DNA of 64,000 nt, from positions 646,327-710,326 of the forward strand of contig DDKB01000017.1 of the NCBI GenBank assembly GCA_002339675.1, read 5' to 3'. The position numbers were made by a program, and so were the translations under genes. This DNA comes from Stutzerimonas stutzeri (GTDB taxonomy: Bacteria; Pseudomonadota; Gammaproteobacteria; Pseudomonadales; Pseudomonadaceae). Below the pieces are notes generated by a model that made no database searches, was not told the origin of the DNA, and was given only the letters and a program-made list of their open reading frames with translations. The stretch's first letter is position 1. Each line of letters starts with the position of its first letter. Positions 24,881 to 32,513 of this stretch are shown here, piece after piece.

Positions 24881-25977
24881 GTTGGTTCCTTCGGTGTATG
24901 GCGGGCAAGGAGTGGGGACAACCAGGAGGCCAGTTCGCGTTTTAGTGAGTCGCGCTCGAAACGCTGCAGGTTTCGTTCTGCTGCGTCAGCTAGCTTCCGC
25001 CGCAGACCGTTCGTCTGATCGAGTATCTGCGCCACCATCGCTATGTGCAATGGATCATCGGTCCCAAGCAGAAAACCACCTTCACCAAGCGTTTCAGGAA
25101 TATTTGACTGAGCGCATGCAATTACGGGGAGGTCTGCATGCTGCGCCTCAATCAACGGCATGCAGAAACCTTCATGCGCACTGGCGCACCAATACTGATG
25201 TGCGTTTCGATACAGCCAGCGTAACTCAGAGTCACTGCATTTGCCGGGCATCAATACTCGGCCCTGTAAACCCAGTTGCTTGATGTGATGAGCCAGTCCT
25301 CGCGCATAGTCCTCACTCGTCGTGCCGCCCACCAGCAGCAACTTGGCCCGCTGCGCAGCTTTCTCTTCCTGCATTTGCAGCAGATGAAAAAACGCTTCGA
25401 TGAGCAAATGTTGTCGCTTGTTTTCGGCCAGTCGGCCTACGCACAGATAGTAGGTGGCATCTGCGTCGTCTCGCGCAAAGGCAGGCGCCGTACTTGGACC
25501 CTCGAGCCTGCGACTGTCAACTAGCAGGGGCAGCGTGCGCGCATCGACGTATCCCGCGGCTTCCAGCTCGCTTTGGTTTAACGGCGAGTCCGCGATGGCG
25601 GCAACGAAGTCATCGCGCCAGTCGACCAGTTGCTGTCGTCCGAGAAGGGCATATTGCCGCAGCCCGCTTTGCGCTGGAAAGAAATCAGCTGGGGTGATGT
25701 TGTGGTAAACGAGCGCCTTGAGGCATGTCTGCGAGAGCAGCCAGTTACCGTGATCATGGCCCATCGAGTGGTGATAAAGCAGCAGTGTTTCTTCGTTACC
25801 GTTGAACGTTTCAGCTGGATGTATGATTCGTTTTAGCGGTTCGGGAATGCAGAAACTGAATATTTCCGATGTGTAGCCCAGCTCTTGCAGCAGCTCCTGC
25901 GTGAATAGGAGGCTGTTGGTGACTCCGTCCCCTACGGCGACCGACGCGGCAAACTGATCAATTCGGGGGATGGTCAT
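24877..25977 (-). CDS. GT4 glycosyltransferase
   Basis: 366 residues. The N-terminal half has YHHSMGHDHGNWL and ALVYHNITPADFF, seen in WbpX/WbdB-like transferases. The donor domain starts at YYLCVGRLAENKRQHLLIEAF (Arg and Lys that grip the phosphates), followed by the WCASAHEGFCMPLIEAQ E-x7-E motif and IPETLGEGG. It overlaps rmd by 4 bases and the methyltransferase gene by 4 bases. It probably adds adaptor or repeat-unit sugars (GDP-linked Man or Rha) on the cytoplasmic side. Exact specificity unknown. Confidence 0.85.
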   Translation of the reverse strand: MTIPRIDQFAASVAVGDGVTNSLLFTQELLQELGYTSEIFSFCIPEPLKRIIHPAETFNGNEETLLLYHHSMGHDHGNWLLSQTCLKALVYHNITPADFFPAQSGLRQYALLGRQQLVDWRDDFVAAIADSPLNQSELEAAGYVDARTLPLLVDSRRLEGPSTAPAFARDDADATYYLCVGRLAENKRQHLLIEAFFHLLQMQEEKAAQRAKLLLVGGTTSEDYARGLAHHIKQLGLQGRVLMPGKCSDSELRWLYRNAHQYWCASAHEGFCMPLIEAQHADLPVIACAQSNIPETLGEGGFLLGTDDPLHIAMVAQILDQTNGLRRKLADAAERNLQRFERDSLKRELASWLSPLLARHTPKEPT

Positions 25978-27407
25978 TCTAAGCTCTTCTGCGCAGTAAC
26001 GGCATAGTCCTGTGCGCCATAAAACAGTGCGTTACACCGCCTGGCTACCTCGCTATCCTCCACCAAGGCGTACTCGCTCGGTATCGGGTTAAGTCTATGA
26101 ACCTGTACGGCCATAAAACCCTTGTACTCCAGCATAAACTCGGAAAAAGCTGGTGGTAATGGATGAATATGTGTCGGGTCGGTGTAGAAATGGGTTGCCG
26201 CAGATACTAAGTTTTCAGGATTCGGCGTCTCGAAGATCACCATGCCGCCAGGGGCTAACACACGTAGGCATTCGTCCAGCAAGGTGTTGAACTGGTAGAA
26301 GCTTAGATGCTCGATTACATGGAACCCTGTAACCGCAGCGATACTGTTGTCGGGCTGCCGCTTTAACCAGTCAAGCCCGTCAGCCACTTCGGCTTCAAGC
26401 CCCTGTTCGCGGCAAGCCTCGACATTCATGCTGTTGAGGTCGATTCCGATACGCAGCGATGCTTCCGGGAGCATCTGCAACCATTCACCGCGGCCGCACC
26501 CGATATCTACGAGGGGTAGCCGCTCGATGAGATGCCTCAATTGATGGATTAACGGCAGGTAGTAGCTCAGCCGCGACTGGATTGTCTCGGTGTCACCTCT
26601 AAACCGGTGCTCGAATGCCAAGTAGAAGCTGTCAGGAATTCTGTCCTCGCCAAGGCTGGTTTGGGCGATCTCGGCAGTTGCGTTGTGAGCAGTTGCGGGT
26701 GACTTAGCGCTGTTGCGCTCTAGAAAGCCGAGGCGCCCGCGCAACTCCTGCTGGACCCTCAGGTGCTGCTGTAGCTGCGTTTGTTGTTCGAGCTCCCGTT
26801 TCTGTAACTGGTCCTGCAGCTTCAGAATCTGCTCTTGCTGTGATTCGATGCTGCTTTGCGCGTCACGCATAACGGACCGTAGCGCCGCTTCGCTGGCGGA
26901 AATTACTTTGCTCTGCTGTTCTAGTTGACGCGAGTGGAGGTCGAAGCGAGCCGTGTAGTAACGATGCCGCACATCTGTCGAGAACCAGCCATAGGCGTTA
27001 GCTAGCAGTGTGCCGAGCAAAGGCGTGCGTCGGAGCGCACTTTTTATACGGGCGCGGCGCAGCCCGTGTACGGGAACGCCGTGACGCTTGCCTTCAGTTG
27101 AATAGCGGAGTGTGGCGAGGAATTCGAACCGGTCGGTCCCTGAGCGAAGCTCCGCTAGCCAGGCTGCCGCTTCGGACGCTTTGGCTTTACGTCCCAACAA
27201 TGATGGGAATGCAGCCTGGACCAGGGCCTCATCGTCGAGCTGCACCAGAGCGGACCACGAATATGGTTGGTCATGAATGTGTGGCGGTGCGGGGTCGAAC
27301 GGTGGAAGAACCTTGTTAGGGCCTGCCAGTTGGTAGCGATGGAGTTCGGCGTCGATGCGTCGGTTTAGTTCGACGAAATCGATGTCTGGGTTGTTTGGGA
27401 TGAGCAT
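25974..27407 (-). CDS. SAM methyltransferase with coiled coil and DUF4214-like N-terminal module; possible glycan chain terminator
   Basis: 477 residues from ATG 27407 (GGAA about 9 bases upstream); a longer frame reaches 27569 but overlaps wzt. Residues about 50-110 read VQAAFPSLLGRKAKASEAAAW and a following LRSGTDRFEFLATLRYS..., closely like a DUF4214 unit. Residues about 155-230 are Gln/Glu/Leu-rich and should form a coiled coil. The C-terminal half (from about 285) is a class I methyltransferase: VDIGCGRGEWLQML, GIDLNSMN, GFHVIEHLSFYQF, GGMVIFETPNPEN. WbdD, known from E. coli O8/O9a, also joins a methyltransferase to a coiled coil, caps the growing chain, and its mark is read by the Wzt C-terminal domain. 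The same is proposed here. Confidence 0.8.
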   Translation of the reverse strand: MLIPNNPDIDFVELNRRIDAELHRYQLAGPNKVLPPFDPAPPHIHDQPYSWSALVQLDDEALVQAAFPSLLGRKAKASEAAAWLAELRSGTDRFEFLATLRYSTEGKRHGVPVHGLRRARIKSALRRTPLLGTLLANAYGWFSTDVRHRYYTARFDLHSRQLEQQSKVISASEAALRSVMRDAQSSIESQQEQILKLQDQLQKRELEQQTQLQQHLRVQQELRGRLGFLERNSAKSPATAHNATAEIAQTSLGEDRIPDSFYLAFEHRFRGDTETIQSRLSYYLPLIHQLRHLIERLPLVDIGCGRGEWLQMLPEASLRIGIDLNSMNVEACREQGLEAEVADGLDWLKRQPDNSIAAVTGFHVIEHLSFYQFNTLLDECLRVLAPGGMVIFETPNPENLVSAATHFYTDPTHIHPLPPAFSEFMLEYKGFMAVQVHRLNPIPSEYALVEDSEVARRCNALFYGAQDYAVTAQKSLE

Positions 27408-27435
27408 TCGTATTTCCGTCAATTGCCGCAGCTGG

Positions 27436-28626
27436 TTACTGGATGTTCTCGAGGGTGGGTGAAAGATCGCAAACGCCACCAAAAAACGTTCCCTGGATTC
27501 CCGCAACTTCAAAACCAACCGCGTTGTCGCGCCAGTGGTAGCAAGTGCCTGTGTGGTCCGCGCCTTCATGGAGGGCGACGGTGATGGTGTATTTGCCCGG
27601 TGCCAGGCGCATTGGAAAACGGTACCGCAGCCGCTTGCGTTCGCCGGCCCCTAGCATGATCGGCAGATCCAGGTAGTGACTGTTGGTGCCGAAGATGTCC
27701 TGGCCGAATCGGTCGCGGATCATCAGTCCGAGGGAAACATCCGTCAACTCTCGGGTAGCAGTTATTGTGACATCCATGTTGGCGATGTCGCCGCTTGCCA
27801 GAATGGGGCTGCGGGAATTCTCACCACCGAATTCGATACGCTCTATTATCGCGTCACGGTTTCCATAGCCTGAGTCGTCGGACCGTGCTGGGGCGGCGTC
27901 TTCCTCGTCGTCTCCAGCGAGGAGCTGGTTATAGATGTTTACCGCGCGCTCGGGTTCCGTATCTGCAACCACGCGGCCCTCGCTGAGCACCACTACGCGA
28001 TCACAGATCATTTTCACAGCATTCAGATCATGCGAGACGAAAACAATCGATCCCCCTTTCGCCCTGAACTCCTTGATGCGGCGCATGCATTTTTGTTGGA
28101 AGTGCCCATCGCCTACCGAAAGTGCTTCGTCGATGAGAAACAGGTCCGGGTCGGCATGAATTGCGATCGCGAACGCAAGGCGCATAGTCATGCCAGACGA
28201 ATAGGTGCGAATGGGTTCTTCGATGAACTGGCCGAGCTCCGAGAAGGCAATAATTGCTTCACGACGTTCTTCAATCTGCGAACGTGTCATGCCCAGCAGT
28301 AGTCCGTTACCTATGATGTTTTGCGCGCCTGAGAGATTGGGGTCGAATCCGGTCCCTAACTCCAGTAGCCCGGTCACTCGCCCGGTTATGTTGATGCTGC
28401 CGGCATCCGGCAGCAGCACGCCATTCAGCATCTTCAGCAGCGTGCTTTTCCCTGCCCCGTTGCGGCCTAGAATGCCTACAGTCTCGCCACTGGCAACGCT
28501 GAACGAGATGTCGTTTAGCGCGAGGTGGCGCCGATGAAAGCAGCGTCTGAAAGCAATTTCTTTCAGGCGGTGCCATGGGCGGTTGTATAGCTTGAATTCT
28601 TTGGAGACGTTTGCCACTTGGAGCAT
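27436..28626 (-). CDS. wzt: Polysaccharide ABC exporter, ATPase with C-terminal glycan-binding domain
   Basis: 396 residues. ABC ATPase in the first 240: Walker A GRNGAGKST, TGLLELGTGFDPNLSG, signature YSSGMTMRLAFA, Walker B LFLIDEAL and the SHD switch in VFVSHDLN. Residues about 255-396 form the extra beta-sandwich of O-antigen Wzt proteins (LGLMIRDRFGQDIFGTN, LAPGKYTITVALHEG), which binds the modified end of a finished chain. The next gene, 28 bases on, is the methyltransferase that could make that end. First gene of the minus-strand operon; its partner Wzm is at 19391-20167. Confidence 0.93.
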   Translation of the reverse strand: MLQVANVSKEFKLYNRPWHRLKEIAFRRCFHRRHLALNDISFSVASGETVGILGRNGAGKSTLLKMLNGVLLPDAGSINITGRVTGLLELGTGFDPNLSGAQNIIGNGLLLGMTRSQIEERREAIIAFSELGQFIEEPIRTYSSGMTMRLAFAIAIHADPDLFLIDEALSVGDGHFQQKCMRRIKEFRAKGGSIVFVSHDLNAVKMICDRVVVLSEGRVVADTEPERAVNIYNQLLAGDDEEDAAPARSDDSGYGNRDAIIERIEFGGENSRSPILASGDIANMDVTITATRELTDVSLGLMIRDRFGQDIFGTNSHYLDLPIMLGAGERKRLRYRFPMRLAPGKYTITVALHEGADHTGTCYHWRDNAVGFEVAGIQGTFFGGVCDLSPTLENIQ

Positions 28627-28819
28627 CGGGTCGGCCTGACATAGCGCAGTGGGTGGGCAATTCTACAGTGTCCGCGGCTCGGCGCGGCAGGTTTGCCAAG
28701 CGAGCTGCACTGGGATGGCTTCAATATCGTCTGGATACCAAGCCAGGTCTGAGATGTTTGCGTCAGGCACCGCTCGCTCCGATAATGTTTCGTTTGGTCT
28801 GTTCATGTCGGAGAACCGA
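28627..28819. other. Divergent promoter region between wzt and manC
   Basis: These 193 bases separate two divergent genes and must hold promoters for both polysaccharide operons. I cannot assign boxes. The segment contains no gene that I can support. Confidence 0.4.
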
Positions 28820-30238
28820 ATGTTTACGCCCGTTATCCTGGCTGGAGGAAGTGGCTCGCGCCTTTGGCCGCTGTCACGACAGGCTTTCCCCAAGCAGTTT
28901 CTCGAAATCGGCGAGGGTACAGGGAGCATGTTTCAACGCACGCTATTGCGGTTGGGTGGGCTTGAGCACGGCGATCCTCTGGTTGTGTGCAACGAGCAAC
29001 ACCGCTTCCTGGTTGCTGAGCAACTTCGTGTCGCTGGGATGCAAAGCCGTCGGGTCATCCTGGAGCCATTGCCTCGGAATACTGCGCCAGCAATAGCGCT
29101 GGCCGCCCTTGAGGCAATTCGGGATGGTGCGGACCCGCTCCTCTTAGTGCTTGCAGCGGACCACTATATTCCCGATGAGCGCGCTCTACAGGAAGCGATC
29201 CTGAGCGCAACGGCGTATGCAGAGGCGGGACGTCTCGTAACGTTTGGTATAAAGCCCGTCCATCCCGAAACAGGGTTTGGTTATATCCAATGCGGTGATG
29301 CATTGGGTCCGGGGCCTGGCTCCGCCATTGCAGGTTTTACTGAGAAGCCGTCATCAGCGGTCGCACGGCAATACGTCGAGTCTGGGCGTTACTTATGGAA
29401 TAGCGGCATGTTCATGTTTCGAGCGTCCCGGTTTCTCGAGGAGTTGCAACGGCTATGCCCGGGCATGATGCAGGCTTGCCGTGTCGCAATGCTGCACGCA
29501 CAAGACGACAGCTATTTCTTGCATCTGCCCGCAGAACAGTTCGCGCATTGCGACGACGAATCCATCGACTATGCGGTAATGGAGCGGACGGATGACGGCG
29601 TTGTGGTGCCGCTGGACGCCGGCTGGAACGATCTGGGCAGTTGGTCCGCGATCTGGGACGTGGCAGCGCGCGATGCCGAGGGCAATAGCCATCAGGGCGA
29701 CGTGATGGCGGTCGACAGTCGCAACAACCTGGTGCATGCCCATCACCGCCTGGTCACCACGGTCGGGGTCGACGATCTGGTGATAGTCGAAACCAAGGAT
29801 GCGGTGCTGGTCAGTCGTCGGGACAGCTGTCAGCAGGTCAAGCGGATCGTCCAGCGGTTGCAGGTCGAGCAGCGTGAGGAGTTCGTTAGCCACCCCCTGG
29901 TCAGCCGACCCTGGGGCCACTACGACACCGTCGACAAGGGCGAGCGCTATCAGGTCAAGCGCATCACGGTTCTGCCGGGGGAGTGCTTGTCGCTGCAGTT
30001 GCACTACCACCGTGCGGAGCACTGGATCGTGGTCTCCGGGACCGCCAGGGTTGTGTGCGGAGACAAGGAGATGGTGCTCTCGGAAAACCAGTCGACCTAC
30101 ATTCCCCTTGGGGTCAAGCACTCCCTGTCCAACCCGGGCAAGGTGCCTTTGGAGCTGATTGAAGTGCAGTCCGGTGCCTACCTGGGCGAGGACGACATCG
30201 TACGGTTCGAGGACCGCTATGGCCGGGTCCCGACGTGA
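28820..30238 (+). CDS. manC: Mannose-1-phosphate guanylyltransferase / mannose-6-phosphate isomerase
   Basis: 472 residues, the bifunctional type II PMI-GMP (AlgA/WbpW/ManC) that makes GDP-mannose. Start ATG 28820 has GGAGA 6 bases upstream. Motifs: PVILAGGSGSRLWPLSR pyrophosphorylase loop, QFL, FGYI and the FTEKP sugar-binding motif, then the C-terminal cupin with PWGHYDTVD, QLHYHRAEHWIVVSGTA (metal-binding isomerase motif) and IPLGVKHSLSNP. GDP-mannose would feed Rmd and the mannosyl/rhamnosyl transferases across the divergent promoter. By eye the first half is clearly less GC-rich than the second; the change is near 29,600, as if two sources were joined inside the gene. Confidence 0.95.
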   Translation: MFTPVILAGGSGSRLWPLSRQAFPKQFLEIGEGTGSMFQRTLLRLGGLEHGDPLVVCNEQHRFLVAEQLRVAGMQSRRVILEPLPRNTAPAIALAALEAIRDGADPLLLVLAADHYIPDERALQEAILSATAYAEAGRLVTFGIKPVHPETGFGYIQCGDALGPGPGSAIAGFTEKPSSAVARQYVESGRYLWNSGMFMFRASRFLEELQRLCPGMMQACRVAMLHAQDDSYFLHLPAEQFAHCDDESIDYAVMERTDDGVVVPLDAGWNDLGSWSAIWDVAARDAEGNSHQGDVMAVDSRNNLVHAHHRLVTTVGVDDLVIVETKDAVLVSRRDSCQQVKRIVQRLQVEQREEFVSHPLVSRPWGHYDTVDKGERYQVKRITVLPGECLSLQLHYHRAEHWIVVSGTARVVCGDKEMVLSENQSTYIPLGVKHSLSNPGKVPLELIEVQSGAYLGEDDIVRFEDRYGRVPT

Positions 30239-30334
30239 TAGCGGCGGCCACGGTGCGCCGTGACCTTTCAGTGCGGGCCTTCGGGCCGCCCTAGAGCGTA
30301 CAATCCGACGCCGGACGGCTAAGGAGGGCTGCGG

Positions 30335-31321
30335 ATGTCGGAGAACACGTTGAGCGTCAAGAAAAAGATACTGGTGACCGGTGGCACGGGTTTTATCGGG
30401 CACGCCCTGCTGGAGCGTCTTGCCTGTCGGCCAGAGCTGCGGTTGCTGGCCTGGATTCGCCGGGTGGATGCGGTGCTGCCGGTCGGTGTCATTCCGGTGT
30501 CGGCGTCCCGCGGCAGGATGTTTGCCGCCGGAGGGCAGGCAGATGACCTGGATACCGTCATTCATTGTGCTGCGCGTGTTCATGTGATGATGGACAAGGC
30601 GCAGGATCCAATGGCTGAGTTTCGTAAGGCCAATGTCGACCTGACGCTGGAGCTGGCACGCAGCGCGGTCGAGGCAGGAGCCCGGCGCTTCATATTTCTG
30701 AGCTCGGTCAAAGTCAACGGCGAATCCACGCCGCCGGGGCGGCCCTTTACCGCCACCGATCAGCCTGCGCCGGTGGGCCCCTATGCGCTGTCGAAATACG
30801 AGGCCGAGGCCGGGCTGCGCCGAATCGCCGAGCTAACCGGGCTCGAGGTGGTGATCATCCGCACGCCCTTGGTGTATGGGCCGGGCGTCAAAGCGAATTT
30901 CCGCAGCATGATGCGCTGGCTATCGGTCGGCGTGCCGTTGCCGCTGGGCGGGCTGGAAAACAGGCGCAGCCTGGTCGCGCTCGACAACTTGGTCGATCTG
31001 ATCGACACCTGCATCGACCATCCGGCTGCCGCCAACCAGATTTTCCTGGTCAGTGACGGCGAGGATCTGTCCACCAGTGCGTTGTTGCAGCGTTTGGCCG
31101 CGGCGATGGGACGATCGGCCAGACTGTTGCCCTTGCCGGAGCGTGCGCTGGCCGGGGTAGCGCGGTGGCTGGGGCGACAGGAGGTGCATGCACGTCTGTG
31201 CGGGTCGCTGCAGGTCGATATCGGCAAGACGTGCGAGCGTCTGGGGTGGACCCCGCCGGTGCGAGTCGACGAGGCGCTGAGCAAAACCGCCGCCGATTAC
31301 TTGCACCGGAAGTGCGCCTAA
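30335..31321 (+). CDS. wbpV: WbpV-like UDP-4-keto-6-deoxy-GlcNAc reductase (SDR)
   Basis: 328 residues from ATG 30335, with AAGGAGGG 7-8 bases upstream. Extended SDR: cofactor loop TGGTGFIGHAL, VIHCAARVHVM, FLSSVKVNGE, YALSKYEAE (Tyr/Lys) and RTPLVYGPGVKANF. WbpV enzymes reduce the 4-keto sugar made by WbpM and give UDP-D-QuiNAc. The order wbpV-wbpL-wbpM is that of Pseudomonas O-antigen clusters (P. aeruginosa O6). It overlaps wbpL by one base. Alternatives within the family include a UDP-GlcNAc or UDP-GalNAc 4-epimerase, but the context favours WbpV. Confidence 0.85.
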   Translation: MSENTLSVKKKILVTGGTGFIGHALLERLACRPELRLLAWIRRVDAVLPVGVIPVSASRGRMFAAGGQADDLDTVIHCAARVHVMMDKAQDPMAEFRKANVDLTLELARSAVEAGARRFIFLSSVKVNGESTPPGRPFTATDQPAPVGPYALSKYEAEAGLRRIAELTGLEVVIIRTPLVYGPGVKANFRSMMRWLSVGVPLPLGGLENRRSLVALDNLVDLIDTCIDHPAAANQIFLVSDGEDLSTSALLQRLAAAMGRSARLLPLPERALAGVARWLGRQEVHARLCGSLQVDIGKTCERLGWTPPVRVDEALSKTAADYLHRKCA

Positions 31322-32337
31322 TGATCGGATGGGGCCTGCTGCTGGCGTTTGTCGCGTCTTTTTCGCTTACTGCGGCCCTGCGTTGTTATGCGCTGCGCCG
31401 GCAGCTAATGGATGTGCCCAACGCGCGCAGTTCTCATCGGGTGCCCACGCCACGAGGTGGAGGCATGGCCATCGTGGTGACGCTTGCACTGGCGATCGGC
31501 GCGCTGGCGACCTTCGGCTTGGTCGCCGATTCCCTCGCGTGGGCCGTGCTCGGCTCAGGGCTAATGGTCGCGCTGATCGGGTTCATCGACGACCACGGGC
31601 ACATTGCGGCGCGCTGGCGGCTGCTCGGGCACTTCGTCGCGGCGGGCTGGGCGCTGTTCTGGCTTGGCGGGCTGCCGGCCATTCCGGTGTTCGGCTGGAC
31701 GCTGCAGTCTGGCTGGTTCGCGCAGCTGGTTGCGCTGCTGTTCCTGGTCTGGATGCTCAACCTCTATAACTTCATGGACGGTATCGATGGTCTCGCCAGC
31801 ATCCAGGCCCTGTGTGTCTGCGTTGGAGGGCTGTTCTGTTATGCCGCGGTAGCCGATGCCGGCGCGTTGCCGGCAGGGCGTGTGGAGTGGCTGATGATGG
31901 CGGCCGTGGCGGGGTTCGGCTGCTGGAATTTTCCGCGCGCGCGCATTTTCATGGGGGACGCGGGCAGCGGGTTTCTCGGCATCACGCTGGCCGTGCTTGC
32001 GGTGCACGCGGCTTGGATTCGGCCAGTACTGTTGTGGAGCTGGCTGATCCTGCTCGGTGTGTTCATCGTCGATGCAACTTTCACCTTGTTACGTCGTCTG
32101 CTGCGTGGCGAGGCTGTATACGAGGCGCATCGCAGTCATGCCTATCAGTCTGCGTCGCGGCGGGTGGGGCGCCATGTCCCGGTGACGCTTGCCGTCGGGT
32201 TGATCGACCTGGGCTGGTTGCTGCCCTGGGCGCTGATGGTGGCGTTTGGCTGGATGGACGGCGCCGTGGCTCTGGTCATTGCCTATATGCCGCTGGTTGG
32301 GCTCTGCGTCTGGCTTCGCGCGGGTGCCAGGGAATGA
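31321..32337 (+). CDS. wbpL: WbpL/WecA-family undecaprenyl-phosphate HexNAc-1-phosphate transferase
   Basis: 338 residues, about ten transmembrane helices. Polyprenyl-phosphate GlcNAc-1-P transferase motifs: SSHRVPTPRGGG, IDDHGHI (metal-binding Asp pair), NLYNFMDGIDGLAS, MGDAGSGFLG and the cytoplasmic EAHRSHAYQ His loop. It loads the first N-acetyl-6-deoxyhexosamine (QuiNAc or FucNAc) phosphate on undecaprenyl phosphate to begin the O-polysaccharide. The ATG at 31321 shares its first base with the stop of wbpV, so the two are coupled. Confidence 0.92.
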   Translation: MIGWGLLLAFVASFSLTAALRCYALRRQLMDVPNARSSHRVPTPRGGGMAIVVTLALAIGALATFGLVADSLAWAVLGSGLMVALIGFIDDHGHIAARWRLLGHFVAAGWALFWLGGLPAIPVFGWTLQSGWFAQLVALLFLVWMLNLYNFMDGIDGLASIQALCVCVGGLFCYAAVADAGALPAGRVEWLMMAAVAGFGCWNFPRARIFMGDAGSGFLGITLAVLAVHAAWIRPVLLWSWLILLGVFIVDATFTLLRRLLRGEAVYEAHRSHAYQSASRRVGRHVPVTLAVGLIDLGWLLPWALMVAFGWMDGAVALVIAYMPLVGLCVWLRAGARE

Positions 32338-32351
32338 CTCGGTGCTTCGCC

Positions 32352-32487
32352 TTTCGCGGGCATGGCCCGCTCCTACGGGGTGGTGTTGGTTGAACGGCGC
32401 ATCCGTAGGAGCCCCCCATGGCCGCGAAGGACTGATTCGCGGGAGGGGTGGCACGTGGATAGTGTTTCGCGGGCATGGCCCGCTTTT
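32352..32487. repeat. REP cluster (three copies in alternating orientation)
   Basis: Three REP palindromes lie between wbpL and wbpM. Copy 1 (32352-32377) has GCGGGC-CAT-GGCCCGC then TCCTAC; copy 2 (32404-32428) is inverted and degenerate (GTAGGA first, CGCGAA last); copy 3 (32465-32487) repeats copy 1. Such mosaic pairs fold into hairpins that can stop transcription or stabilise mRNA. The RAYT remnant at 4969-5363 belongs to the enzyme type that spreads REPs. Confidence 0.85.
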
Positions 32488-32513
32488 GCGATTGCAGATT
32501 AAGCAGGTCCTCG

